Shown: in pieces, positions 32,324 to 41,045 of the stretch
Numbering within the stretch: the stretch's first letter is position 1
Layout of the letters: each line of letters starts with the position of its first letter
Assembly (NCBI GenBank): GCA_003934925.1
Contig: JQIX01000036.1
Coordinates: forward strand, 1 to 44,667
Direction of reading: 5' to 3'
DNA from: Epsilonproteobacteria bacterium (ex Lamellibrachia satsuma)
GTDB lineage: Bacteria; Campylobacterota; Campylobacteria; Campylobacterales; Sulfurovaceae
Length of the DNA: 44,667 bases
The notes under the pieces: generated by a model
What the model was told of the DNA's origin: nothing
The model's input: only the letters and a program-made list of their open reading frames with translations
Databases searched by the model: none
Translations under genes and position numbers: made by a program

Positions 32324-32623
32324 ATGCAAATCAAACAATGTAGCACATTAGAAGAAGCAAGAAACGAGATAGATAAAGTAGATGAAGAAATCGTGAAGCT
32401 TATTGCAAAGCGTAATGATTACATTAAGCAGATAGCACACTTTAAAACAAGTGTAGATGAGGTAAAAGCAGAGGATAGGGTATCTGATGTTATTTCACGT
32501 GTACGTGAACAAGCCATAGCACTGGGGCTCTCGCCCAATCTCATCAATGACCTTTATGTAAGAATGATAGATGCCATGGTGGAGAGTGAAATAGCAGAGT
32601 TCAACAACGCGAAAAGTTTTTAA
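32324..32623 (+). CDS. chorismate mutase (AroQ type)
   Basis: 99-aa all-helical enzyme of the AroQ fold that converts chorismate to prephenate for Phe/Tyr synthesis. Helix 1 has EARNEIDKVDEEIVKLIAKRNDYIKQIAHFK, with the catalytic Arg and Lys positions of this family. Helix 2 has EDRVSDVISRVREQA. It is stand-alone, not fused to prephenate dehydratase. Members that act as isochorismate-pyruvate lyase look similar, so that is the alternative, but no siderophore genes are nearby. Own TATAAT-like box about 35 bases upstream. Confidence 0.85.
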   Translation: MQIKQCSTLEEARNEIDKVDEEIVKLIAKRNDYIKQIAHFKTSVDEVKAEDRVSDVISRVREQAIALGLSPNLINDLYVRMIDAMVESEIAEFNNAKSF

Positions 32624-32742
32624 TTCCCCTTTTCCCCCTCCTCATCTGAACCTGCAATAGTATAAGCAGTACTTTCTGGAATATCTACTGTTGCGCTAAC
32701 AGCAGTTTCTGCTATAGAGAGGCTGCTATAACTTGTGTGCAT
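32620..32742 (-). CDS. possible 40-codon small protein
   Basis: In the 240-base gap before the response regulator a minus-strand frame reads MHTSYSSLSIAETAVSATVDIPES..., with FLFFIG just upstream in frame after a stop codon. It resembles the end of a signal peptide followed by a small secreted segment, perhaps a decayed exported protein. No ribosome site is visible. Low certainty. Confidence 0.22.
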   Translation of the reverse strand: MHTSYSSLSIAETAVSATVDIPESTAYTIAGSDEEGEKGN

Positions 32743-32809
32743 CCCGATAAAAAATAAAAATCATGATTAAAATATTGTTAAGTTCTTTATGTCAGAATCG
32801 TAGCATATA

Positions 32810-32846
32810 CTTTGTGTAATTTACTACACAAAGAGTATGTTACAAT
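32810..32846 (+). promoter_or_regulatory. promoter and palindromic operator of the two-component pair
   Basis: CTTTGTGTA (32810-32818) and its perfect complement TACACAAAG (32825-32833) around six bases lie over the -35 region. TACAAT at 32841-32846 is the probable -10. This suggests autoregulation by the response regulator or another repressor. Confidence 0.55.
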
Positions 32847-32867
32847 AGTACTGTAAAAAGGATGATA

Positions 32868-33521
32868 ATGAAAATATTATTGCTCGAAGATGATGTGATC
32901 CTTCAAGAAATCATTGAAGAATTTCTTGTAGAGAACGGGTATGAGGTAGAGAGTTATTTTGATGGTGAGAAGGCTTTGGATGCCATAGGAAGTGGCAGTT
33001 ATGATATGCTGCTTCTTGATGTCAATGTCCCCAATATAAACGGTTTTGAAATACTTTCCTACTTACGTGAGATAGGCAATACTACACCGGCTATTTATAT
33101 CACTTCGCTTGCAGGTATAAATGACTTAAAAAAAGGATTTGATCTGGGTGCGGATGATTACCTGAAAAAGCCTTTTGAACTTGAAGAACTTCAAGCCCGT
33201 ATTGAACATATTGGCAAGTTATACCGCTTACATGATGAAATAGAGTTTGACGGCATGAAGTTCATCCCCAAAACACATCAGATCCTCATAAGTGACAAGG
33301 TGATAGAAATGCGGCAGAAAGAGGCACAAGTTTTGGAGTACTTCATCCGTAATACAGGTAAAATCATTTCCTGTGATGAGATCATAGAGAATGTATGGGA
33401 TGATGAACACATACCTACACATGCAACTATACGGACTTACATTAAAAATCTGAGAAAAATGTTCGTTAAAGAATATTTTGACAATATAAAAGGAGAAGGT
33501 TATCGTTTTAACATCCTATGA
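32868..33521 (+). CDS. OmpR-family response regulator
   Basis: 217-aa two-domain regulator. The receiver has the acidic pocket LLLEDD at the start, phosphoacceptor Asp51 in LLLDVNVPN, the switch Thr in YITSLA and the conserved Lys in DDYLKKPFE. The C-terminal winged helix has RQKEAQVLEYFIRNTGKIIS and ATIRTYIKNLRKMF, as in OmpR/PhoB. I start at ATG 32868 because AAAAAGGA lies six bases ahead; ATG 32862 would overlap that site. The stop (CTATGA) overlaps what should be the kinase start. Signal and targets unknown. Confidence 0.92.
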   Translation: MKILLLEDDVILQEIIEEFLVENGYEVESYFDGEKALDAIGSGSYDMLLLDVNVPNINGFEILSYLREIGNTTPAIYITSLAGINDLKKGFDLGADDYLKKPFELEELQARIEHIGKLYRLHDEIEFDGMKFIPKTHQILISDKVIEMRQKEAQVLEYFIRNTGKIISCDEIIENVWDDEHIPTHATIRTYIKNLRKMFVKEYFDNIKGEGYRFNIL

Positions 33522-33582
33522 GCGCAGGTCACTGTTCCGCTTTTTAATACTTTACCTTACATCGGTATTTATTCTGCTGGCT

Positions 33583-34704
33583 ATGATCGGATACCTCTTC
33601 TTTGAAAACAACCGTGCATCTATGAAGAATGCTATGAAATTCGAAATGATGTATCAGGCACGTATGCTTTCTTCAAAGATTATTATGACCGCTATGAAAG
33701 AGGGAAAGAAGGATTTTAGCAGAGAAAAATTTTTAAAAGATCTTAAACATTCCCGTTTTAAAGTTGGTTTTTATGATAAGTACAAAAAGCCCATCTATTC
33801 AGAAATAGGGGATATTAAGGAATTTGACAAAGATTTTTTTGTGAAAAATATGAAATGCTATACGGTAACCGAAGATAAAAGTGAACATCTGGGCATACAT
33901 TATATTGTTTTAAAAGAGAATGAACTTGCCGGGACTACACAGGCACTTCGACTCAGAATCATAGGATATCTGGTTCTTTCGTTCATATTGATGGGAGTTG
34001 TAGGCTATTTTCTGGGGAGATTGTTTCTTCAACCTGTAAGAGAACAGATAGAATCGTTGGATCAGTTCATTTCTGACACCACACATGAACTTAATACTCC
34101 TATCTCTGCGATACTGATGACTATACAGAGCATTAAAGGTGTGGAAGAGAAGAAGATAAAACGTCTTGAAGCCAGTGCAAAAAGGTTAAGTATAATGTAC
34201 AGTTCTCTTACCTGCAGGCTCGAAGGAAAAGTGCAACCTGAAGAAATATTGGATCTTGAAAAGGTTATCCGTGAACGTGTGGGGTATGTGAAAGAGCTTA
34301 TTGATTCCAAAAGGCTCAGTGTGAAACTTGAACTTGAATCGACAAGTGTATTGATGAATGAACGCAGTGCCTACAGGCTGATCGATAATCTGCTTTCCAA
34401 TGCGATCAAATATTCGGATGTGGGAGATAGTATTAAGATCACTCTGAAAGACAATGTATTAAAAGTGAAAGATACAGGTATCGGTATGGACAAAAAGGTG
34501 CAGGAAGATATTTTTAAGCGTTATCACCGTGCCAATGAAGAGAGAGGCGGTTTTGGTATAGGGCTGGATATCGTGCTTTCTATTTGTAGAAAATACAAGA
34601 TAAAATTGGATCTAAATTCCCGAAATGGAGAGGGAAGTACGTTCATTCTCACCTTCCCGAAAACGAAGCAACCTATTCGACACAATCCATTAGTATCCCG
34701 ATGA
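33583..34704 (+). CDS. sensor histidine kinase, N-terminus out of frame with its expected start
   Basis: Membrane kinase paired with the preceding regulator. From ATG 33583 it has 373 aa: a periplasmic segment (about residues 10-125), TM helix (126-149), DHp helix with phospho-His168 in SDTTHELNTP, N box LIDNLLSNAIKYS, G1 VKDTGIGMD and G2 GGFGIGLDIV. The first TM helix extends upstream of this ATG in the same frame (RSLFRFLILYLTSVFILLA), yet that open stretch back to 33487 contains no ATG, GTG or TTG. An ATG overlapping the regulator stop at 33519 is one base out of frame. So the true N-terminus needs a single-base change, a rare AUC/AUU start, or frameshifting. Confidence 0.85.
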   Translation: MIGYLFFENNRASMKNAMKFEMMYQARMLSSKIIMTAMKEGKKDFSREKFLKDLKHSRFKVGFYDKYKKPIYSEIGDIKEFDKDFFVKNMKCYTVTEDKSEHLGIHYIVLKENELAGTTQALRLRIIGYLVLSFILMGVVGYFLGRLFLQPVREQIESLDQFISDTTHELNTPISAILMTIQSIKGVEEKKIKRLEASAKRLSIMYSSLTCRLEGKVQPEEILDLEKVIRERVGYVKELIDSKRLSVKLELESTSVLMNERSAYRLIDNLLSNAIKYSDVGDSIKITLKDNVLKVKDTGIGMDKKVQEDIFKRYHRANEERGGFGIGLDIVLSICRKYKIKLDLNSRNGEGSTFILTFPKTKQPIRHNPLVSR

Positions 34705-34789
34705 TATCGATACTGTAAAGTCCATTATTGTCGACGACAAACAGATCTTTGATACTGCCTGTGGCCATCATTTGTGCTGCATACTTCAT
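34673..34789 (-). pseudogene. remnant resembling the end of a CBS-domain protein
   Basis: A 38-codon minus-strand frame reads MKYAAQMMATGSIKDLFVVDNNGLYSIDIIGILMDCVE. SIKDLFVVDNNGLYSIDIIGIL resembles the second strand-helix unit of a CBS motif (xxVVDxxGxxxGIIxxxDIL). An in-frame stop lies just upstream. It overlaps the 3' end of the kinase gene by 32 bases. It is probably what is left of a deleted gene; it fills most of the 128-base gap. Confidence 0.35.
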
Positions 34790-34832
34790 ATTGGATCAAT
34801 AAAACTGTACTGTACTGTTTTGTTCCAGTTTT

Positions 34833-36770
34833 TTATTGCCTTTTCTCCAAAACCTTCATGATGCCGTCAAAATCTCTTTCATGCCCGAAGCAGCTGTTAG
34901 AGTTGCAGAGCATGAAACCGTCATTGGTATCCCCTTTGATAAGAGAAAAAGGATAAGAGAGATCATCCAATTCTGTAATGTGAAGTTTCAGTTTTTTCTC
35001 TTTGGCTTTGATGATGATGTCATCTTTTAGGTAGCGTATGGCCATACAGCTCATCCTGGGTGTAGATATAGGCTGACGCATAACATCATATGAATAGACC
35101 TCCAGTGTTTTAAAGACGAACTTTTTATAAACAATATCTACCAAAGAACTGATGCTGTAAAGTACAGAAAGCATCGTTGAAACCGAAGAAGGGTAGGAGC
35201 TGTCATAAATGTCGGCATTTGTTTCAAATTCACCTCTGGAGAATTTCCATTTGCCATGAACATAATATTTTTCTATAGCAGTATTGGTCAGTTTGGTAGC
35301 AATAATAAGATAGGTTTCATCCAAAGTGCTCTCGTAGGCTTCAATGAGTGTTTCACCCAAAAAGGCATAATCTTCCAAAAAGGCTTGGATCTTGGGCTCT
35401 TTGCCTATGAGGGTAGAGTGAAAGAGTTGTGAGTTGGGATACATGGTTGAAAGTAGTTTGTCAAGTGAACTGACAGCAGTTTTGAGATAGCAGTTATCGG
35501 TTCGGCCTGCCCTGAAAAGTGCGGTGACCATCATAGCATTCCAGGAAACGATGATCTTTTTATCTATGAACGGATAGGTACGTTTTTCTCTGCGTTTTTT
35601 GAGTGCCTCGATGGCTTCTTTATAATAGGGGATATCGATCGATTTCGGATCATCTACACGTATAATGTTCTTGCCTTCAAAATTTCCTTCCTTGGTTATA
35701 TGCAATGCCTCTGCCAATTTGTGATGGGCTTTAGAAGGGATACCTGCTTTTTCAAAAGATTTGAGGGCTTTGTCATAACTGTAAACAAAATATTTTCCTT
35801 CTTCTCCTTCTGTATCCGCATCGGAAGCAGAATAGAAAAGTTTCTCTTCACTCATTTTCTCTAACATGAAATTTATGGTTTCAAATGCGATATTTTTATA
35901 AAAATCATTATGGGTTTCATGGTAAGCTTTGAGGTAAACGGAGGAAAGCAGGGCATTATCGTATGTCATCTTCTCGAAGTGGGGTACAAGCCATTCATTG
36001 TCTGTGGAATAGCGGCAGAATCCACCATCTACCAAGTCCCGCAAGCCACCTTTTGCCATAGAGGAGAGGGAAAACAGAGCCATGTTGAGTGTTTCTTTGT
36101 CACCAGTGAGTTTATAGAGATCCAGAAGCAGGTCAAGTGTGGAAGCTTGAGGGAATTTCGGTGCTTTGTTGAATCCGCCGTTTTGATGGTCAAAAAGTTG
36201 CTTTGCCTGGCCTATAACCCTGTTTATAATGCTTTCATCCAACTTCGTGGCCTGTATCTTGTCCTCTTTGGGGTTAAGATGACGTAGTATTCTATCGGCT
36301 TCGTTGACCAGTGAATCTTTCTCGTTCTTATATTTATCGGCCACGACTTCCAGAAGCGAAGTAAAACTCATCATTCCGTATTTCGGCTCATCGGGGATGT
36401 AGGTGGCAGAATAAAAAGGTTTCAGGTCTTCAGTTAAAAAAATAGAAGTAGGCCAGCCGCCTGGTCGGCCGTTCATAAGCCGGTAGACATCCTGAAAATG
36501 TTTGTCAATATCCGGCCGCTCTTCCCGGTCTACTTTAACAGAGATAAAATACTTATTTAAGATCTTTGCAGTTTTTTCATTTTCAAAAGATTCATGCTCC
36601 ATGACATGGCACCAGTGGCAGGAGCTGTAACCGATGGAAAGAAAAATAGGTTTATGTTCTTTTTGGGCTTTTTGGAATGCTTTTTCACCCCAGGGATACC
36701 AGTCTACAGGATTGTCAGCATGTTGCTGTAAGTAGGGAGAGTGTTCATTTTTAAGATGATTTGCCATCAT
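34833..36770 (-). CDS. thioredoxin-domain DUF255 protein (YyaL/SSP411 family)
   Basis: 645-aa cytosolic protein. The N-terminal thioredoxin-like DUF255 domain has [23 protein letters not shown] and the hallmark [15 protein letters not shown] with a CxxC-like CHWC, then [14 protein letters not shown]. The rest is an alpha/alpha toroid like N-acyl-glucosamine epimerases ([39 protein letters not shown]). The family's reaction is unknown. It is full length apart from a possibly shortened tail. The ATG pair at 36765-36770 follows AGAAGGTATA. Divergent from dsbD. Confidence 0.92.
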   Translation of the reverse strand: MMANHLKNEHSPYLQQHADNPVDWYPWGEKAFQKAQKEHKPIFLSIGYSSCHWCHVMEHESFENEKTAKILNKYFISVKVDREERPDIDKHFQDVYRLMNGRPGGWPTSIFLTEDLKPFYSATYIPDEPKYGMMSFTSLLEVVADKYKNEKDSLVNEADRILRHLNPKEDKIQATKLDESIINRVIGQAKQLFDHQNGGFNKAPKFPQASTLDLLLDLYKLTGDKETLNMALFSLSSMAKGGLRDLVDGGFCRYSTDNEWLVPHFEKMTYDNALLSSVYLKAYHETHNDFYKNIAFETINFMLEKMSEEKLFYSASDADTEGEEGKYFVYSYDKALKSFEKAGIPSKAHHKLAEALHITKEGNFEGKNIIRVDDPKSIDIPYYKEAIEALKKRREKRTYPFIDKKIIVSWNAMMVTALFRAGRTDNCYLKTAVSSLDKLLSTMYPNSQLFHSTLIGKEPKIQAFLEDYAFLGETLIEAYESTLDETYLIIATKLTNTAIEKYYVHGKWKFSRGEFETNADIYDSSYPSSVSTMLSVLYSISSLVDIVYKKFVFKTLEVYSYDVMRQPISTPRMSCMAIRYLKDDIIIKAKEKKLKLHITELDDLSYPFSLIKGDTNDGFMLCNSNSCFGHERDFDGIMKVLEKRQ

Positions 36771-36828
36771 TATACCTTCTGAGTATCCAGGGCTGTTCTA
36801 AAATATGCCCTAGGTTAATATTCGGTTG

Positions 36829-36846
36829 ACTATAATGCGTTATAGT
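36829..36846. promoter_or_regulatory. palindrome in the DUF255-dsbD divergent region
   Basis: ACTATAA-TGCG-TTATAGT is a perfect seven-base inverted repeat overlapping a plus-strand TATAAT (36831-36836). A second TATAAT (36890-36895) is a better placed -10 for dsbD. Confidence 0.4.
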
Positions 36847-36926
36847 TTTGCAATCAATATAGCGCACGTTGCATACACATATATCATAATATAATTGCAT
36901 AAAATTTCAAAGAGAGAAGAGGGAAA

Positions 36927-38705
36927 ATGGGAAATATTTTCAAAGTGTTACTTTTAGCAAGTGTATTTCTGAGTTCATTTGCATTTGCAGGGTTTGATTC
37001 TGCACTGAAAAAACAGAAGTTTTTATCGCCGGAAGTTGCATTTCAGGTCAGTGCTGTCAAAAAAGAGGATATGATAGAAACAAAGATCACAATGGCAGAC
37101 AAGATCCATATCTATGAAGATGCACTGCACTATCGTATCATCTCTCCTTCTGCAGTGGAGCTTAGTGTCAAAAAACCTGCACCCCATGAGTTGGATGGTG
37201 ATAAAGTATATATAAAAGAACTTGCAGTCAATATTCCAGTACAGGAGATAGAATCCAAAGTTAAAGGTGACTATACATTGGAAATAGAGTTTCAGGGCTG
37301 TTCCGATGCAGGTATCTGTTACCAGCCTATTAAAAAATCTTTTAATTTCAAAGGGGCGGAATTAGGTATTTTTGATAAGATCGCTTCACTGACAAAAGAG
37401 GGGAATACTGCCAAGATAGCTGATGTACTCGGAAGTGAAAGTTCCTTCTTTATTATACTTCTCTTCTTTATCTTTGGCCTGTTATTGGCGCTTACTCCTT
37501 GTGTTTTCCCGATGATCCCTATTCTCTCATCTATTATCGTTTCCCAGTCCGGCGAAGAAAAACCAAGTGTAGCTAAAGCCTTTTTTACCTCTTTGGTCTA
37601 TGTGGTCTCTATGGCACTTACCTATACAATAGTAGGTGTAGTTGCAGGTTTATTGGGAGCTGACATACAAACTGCAATGCAGAACCCGCTGGTCCTCACC
37701 GCTTTTGCAGCAATGTTCGTAGCACTTGCTTTCTCTCTCTTTGGCTACTATGAAATAGGGCTTCCTGCTTCCTGGCAATCGAAACTCTCTGCGGCAAGTG
37801 ATGAGGCTGGGCAGAAAGGCGGTATCGTCGGTACGGCGATCATGGGGCTTCTTTCTGCTCTTATTGTAGGTCCGTGTGTCGCACCGCCTCTGGGTGGAGC
37901 GGTACTTTTTATTTCCCATACAGGAGATGCCCTGCTTGGTGGTGTAGCACTTTTTGTCATGAGTATGGGTATGGGTGTACCCTTACTGCTTGTAGGTATA
38001 GGGGCAGGTAAATTTATGCCAAAGCCTGGTGGCTGGATGACGGCTGTCTCTCAAGTCTTTGGTGTCATGATGCTGGGTCTTGCCATTTTTATGCTGGGAC
38101 GTATCCTGCCGGATGTTGTCACGATGATACTCTGGTCATTGCTCTTCATGGGTTCAGCCCTCTACATGGGTGTATTTGAGTCAAAAGAAGGGGAGGGGGT
38201 GATGAAGCTCTTTAAGCTTCTTGCTATGGTCTTTTTACTTTATGGTACATCTCTCTTCATAGGAGCATTGAGCAGAGCAACTTCTATGCTGCATCCTTTT
38301 GAAAAATTCACTGCAGGTACTAAAGGCACAACTGCTGTTGCACAAGAAGATCAAAGCGGACATTTAGGTTACTCAGTAGATCGTCTTATGAAAGAGGTAA
38401 AAGCCTCTTCAAAACCCGTAGTAGTTGATTTTGGTAAAAGATCCTGTACAGCGTGTAAAGAACTGGAAGAGATTACCTTTCCTGACCCAAAAGTCAAAGA
38501 GCAGCTGAAGAACTTTACGTTTATTCAGATAGACCTGACCAAAAATACAGAAGATGATAAAGCACTGCTCAAAAAATTCGAACTTTTCGGTACACCGAAT
38601 ATCATCTTTTTTGATAAAGAAAATAACTATTTGCCAGAGAAAAGCCTAACCGGATTTGTATCGCCTGAAGATTTTGAAAAGCATTTGAAGAATGTCGTTA
38701 AATAA
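36927..38705 (+). CDS. dsbD: thiol:disulfide interchange protein DsbD
   Basis: Carries electrons from cytosolic thioredoxin across the inner membrane to periplasmic thiol partners, for example cytochrome c maturation. The 592 aa have a signal peptide, a periplasmic N-domain with C125 and C131 (GCSDAGIC), a membrane core of about eight helices with redox Cys192 (LALTPCVFP) and Cys317 (IVGPCVAPP), and a periplasmic thioredoxin domain with CTAC (C507, C510). All six functional cysteines are present. Several c-type cytochromes downstream give it obvious clients. Confidence 0.96.
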   Translation: MGNIFKVLLLASVFLSSFAFAGFDSALKKQKFLSPEVAFQVSAVKKEDMIETKITMADKIHIYEDALHYRIISPSAVELSVKKPAPHELDGDKVYIKELAVNIPVQEIESKVKGDYTLEIEFQGCSDAGICYQPIKKSFNFKGAELGIFDKIASLTKEGNTAKIADVLGSESSFFIILLFFIFGLLLALTPCVFPMIPILSSIIVSQSGEEKPSVAKAFFTSLVYVVSMALTYTIVGVVAGLLGADIQTAMQNPLVLTAFAAMFVALAFSLFGYYEIGLPASWQSKLSAASDEAGQKGGIVGTAIMGLLSALIVGPCVAPPLGGAVLFISHTGDALLGGVALFVMSMGMGVPLLLVGIGAGKFMPKPGGWMTAVSQVFGVMMLGLAIFMLGRILPDVVTMILWSLLFMGSALYMGVFESKEGEGVMKLFKLLAMVFLLYGTSLFIGALSRATSMLHPFEKFTAGTKGTTAVAQEDQSGHLGYSVDRLMKEVKASSKPVVVDFGKRSCTACKELEEITFPDPKVKEQLKNFTFIQIDLTKNTEDDKALLKKFELFGTPNIIFFDKENNYLPEKSLTGFVSPEDFEKHLKNVVK

Positions 38706-38723
38706 GAGGTGCTTCTTTGATAT

Positions 38724-38740
38724 AGAGGGGTTCCTCTTTT
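38724..38740 (+). terminator. dsbD terminator
   Basis: AGAGG-GGTT-CCTCT stem followed by TTT, 19 bases after the dsbD stop; a longer AAGAGG/CCTCTT pairing is also possible. Confidence 0.55.
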
Positions 38741-38821
38741 AGAAGATGATAGTAAATATTTACGCTATAATGTCACTATTAAATCGTGAGTACATCATGA
38801 TACAATGAAACGGAATAACAC

Positions 38822-39688
38822 ATGCAAAAAAAATCAAAAAATTTAAGTATAGAAATAGGTAAAATAAACACTTTGGAAGTCATGCGTGACACGGATTACG
38901 GTTACTTTCTTGAAGCAAAAGATGAAAATGAAGTACTGTTGCCCAATGTTTACGTGATGGAAGATGAAATGCCTATGGGGTCGCTGATAGATGTATTTGT
39001 CTATACCGATTCAGAAGACCGTCCTGTAGCTACGACTAAAATGCCCTATGCAAAGTTGGGCGAATACGGGTACTTTACCGTGGTTGATTATAAAAGTTAC
39101 GGTGCCTTTGTGAACTGGGGACTGCCCAAAGACCTCTTCGTACCGCTTTCTCAACAGAAAGAGTATTTCAATATAGGCAAGAAATATGTGTTGAGAGTTT
39201 GTTTGGACGAACAGACCGGACGGCTTTATGCTACACAGAAGATCGGGAAATATTTTAACCGTGATCTTAAAGGCTTGCATCAGAACAAGCAGCTTGAAAT
39301 GCTTGTCCTTGCGAAGACACCGTTAGGATACAAGGTAATAGTAGATAACCAGTACGAAGGGATGCTTTTTTCAAACGAGATCTTTGAAGCGATCCGTATA
39401 GGTGACAAAAAAATAGGTTACATCAAGGCTACACGGAAAGACGGCAAACTGGATATGTCACTGCAGCCTATAGGGGTAAAAGCCAAAGTGGGCGAAGCGG
39501 AAGCCAAAATTCTGCATTGTCTTGAGGCATCGAATAGCGATCTGCCTTTTACCTATAAAAGTGATGCAGAGGAGATCAAAAAGGTTTTTGGACTGAGCAA
39601 AAAAAATTTTAAGCGGGCACTGACCAGCCTGATAGAAGACAAAAAAATAGAGTTGGTGCAAGATTCTATCAGATTGGTAAAGGAGTAA
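38822..39688 (+). CDS. S1-domain RNA-binding protein, CvfB/YitL-like
   Basis: 288-aa protein with successive S1-like OB folds: IGKINTLEVMRDTDYGYFLEA near the N-terminus, LGEYGYFTVVDYKSYGAFVNWGLPKDLFVPLSQQ in the middle and EMLVLAKTPLGYKVIVDNQYEGML after it. A C-terminal winged helix follows (VFGLSKKNFKRALTSLIEDKKIELV). This is the CvfB architecture, linked in Gram-positive bacteria to virulence and RNA control; its role here is unknown. Its TAA overlaps the region of the next start (AGGAGTAATGATG). Own -10 at 38766-38771. Confidence 0.88.
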   Translation: MQKKSKNLSIEIGKINTLEVMRDTDYGYFLEAKDENEVLLPNVYVMEDEMPMGSLIDVFVYTDSEDRPVATTKMPYAKLGEYGYFTVVDYKSYGAFVNWGLPKDLFVPLSQQKEYFNIGKKYVLRVCLDEQTGRLYATQKIGKYFNRDLKGLHQNKQLEMLVLAKTPLGYKVIVDNQYEGMLFSNEIFEAIRIGDKKIGYIKATRKDGKLDMSLQPIGVKAKVGEAEAKILHCLEASNSDLPFTYKSDAEEIKKVFGLSKKNFKRALTSLIEDKKIELVQDSIRLVKE

Positions 39689-39690
39689 TG

Positions 39691-40455
39691 ATGAAATTTG
39701 TTCTAATGACACTACTGCTTGCAGAATGGCTTTTTGCAGTATCCGGAGAAGAAGTATTTTCAAAGAAGTGCGTTTCCTGCCATGGTTATTATATCCCGCA
39801 AAGCAAACTTAACAGGAATTATGAACAGAATAATACAGACCTGAAGCTCACTGCACCTACTTTGACAGAACTCTCCTTCAGGCTCAAAGATCAGGTAGGT
39901 GACAGAACGACTGATGCGGAGGGACAGAAATTCGAGATAGAGGAGTTTCTGGCTGACTATTTAAAAAACCCGAGTAAAGAGAAGAGTGTACTACGTAAAG
40001 AGACCCACCATATCTTCCCGATAATGCCAAATATGAAGGGTGAAGTGAGTGAAGAAGAAGTAGAAGCTTTGGCAGATTTTATGTATGAGTATGCAGAGCA
40101 GATGATGATAGCACATGGTGTTCAACGCCACAGTTATAAAGAGGCAGTACAGATAGCCAAAAAAGAAAAAAAGATCATTCTTATCGAGGGCTTCATCCCT
40201 TATTGTCGCGGATGCATAAAGATGGACAGAGAAGTCCTGGTCGAGCCGGAAGTAAAAGAAGCGCTCAATAAAGATTTTGTATTGGTGAAAAAGAATTTGC
40301 TTATTGAAAAATTGCCACTGGGAATAAAGCGTTTGGGAACACCGTCATTTTATTTCATTAACACAGAAGGTACAAAAGTACTTGAAATGGTCCAGGGAAC
40401 AGGAACGGTAGAAGAATTTATGGAACTCTTGAAGTCGGTAAAAAAGAATCAATAA
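39691..40455 (+). CDS. cytochrome c fused to a thioredoxin-like domain
   Basis: About 254-aa secreted protein. A signal peptide (MKFVLMTLLLAEWLFAVSG) is followed by a c-type heme site CVSCH near residue 27 and a probable distal methionine in FPIMPNMKGEVSEEEVEALADFMY. A thioredoxin-like domain then has a CRGC pair near 172-175 (EGFIPYCRGCIKMDREV) and a cis-proline segment LGTPSFYFINTEG. Linking a heme and a dithiol in one chain suggests electron exchange between cytochrome and thiol pools, perhaps with DsbD; that is inference. I start at ATG 39691, five bases after AGGAG; ATG 39688 is too close. Confidence 0.85.
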   Translation: MKFVLMTLLLAEWLFAVSGEEVFSKKCVSCHGYYIPQSKLNRNYEQNNTDLKLTAPTLTELSFRLKDQVGDRTTDAEGQKFEIEEFLADYLKNPSKEKSVLRKETHHIFPIMPNMKGEVSEEEVEALADFMYEYAEQMMIAHGVQRHSYKEAVQIAKKEKKIILIEGFIPYCRGCIKMDREVLVEPEVKEALNKDFVLVKKNLLIEKLPLGIKRLGTPSFYFINTEGTKVLEMVQGTGTVEEFMELLKSVKKNQ

Positions 40456-40467
40456 AAAGGATATGAA

Positions 40468-40905
40468 ATGGAATTTATGGATCTATTGAGAGAGGGTGCT
40501 GCCCTGATCGAAAGCAACAGTGATGATGCTACAACAGGGTTGGATATCGGAGATATCGCACAGGCATTTCAGGGTATAGTTGCAAACAGTGAAGGAGGGC
40601 TTGATCTTGTGACCTTTGTGGGCAGACTCTCACAAAATGGTTTGGGTGAGATCATCGGGTCCTGGCTGGGTAACGCAGAGAACAAACCTATCTCCACGGA
40701 ACAGATTGCTGTACTTATTGGCTCAGAAAAGCTTGAAGCGTTTGCATCCAAATTGAATATTTCTCAAGATAGTGCCGCACAAGCTTTAGCTGATGTATTG
40801 CCACAAGTGGTTGATCGTGCAACATCAGGTGAGAACAGTATTGTTGACCAGATGTTGGGAGGCTCAGGCAATCCAATGGAGGTGTTGGGAAAGATGTTCA
40901 GATAG
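40468..40905 (+). CDS. YidB/DUF937-family protein
   Basis: 145-aa soluble protein of the YidB (DUF937) family. GLDLVTFVGRLSQNGLGEIIGSWLGNAENKPISTEQIAVLIGSEKLEAFASKLNIS and DVLPQVVDRATSGENS are close to the family signature (GLGDxVxSWVGxGxNxPIS). No signal peptide. The function is unknown. The start follows AAAAGGATATGAA, 12 bases behind the cytochrome-thioredoxin gene, so they share a transcript; a T-tailed hairpin ends it. Confidence 0.85.
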   Translation: MEFMDLLREGAALIESNSDDATTGLDIGDIAQAFQGIVANSEGGLDLVTFVGRLSQNGLGEIIGSWLGNAENKPISTEQIAVLIGSEKLEAFASKLNISQDSAAQALADVLPQVVDRATSGENSIVDQMLGGSGNPMEVLGKMFR

Positions 40906-40933
40906 TCTCTTGGTATATGGCAGATTGTTCCTG

Positions 40934-40955
40934 TATGACAATTTGTCATATTTTT
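40934..40955 (+). terminator. terminator after the YidB-like gene
   Basis: TATGAC-AATTT-GTCATA stem of six pairs followed directly by TTTTT. Confidence 0.75.
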
Positions 40956-41045
40956 AGTTACTATGTTTTTTATTCGCTACAATAGCATTAAACCCGGAAG
41001 ATACAATTCTATTGCATATTCCGTATTAAAAATATAGGATTTTTT

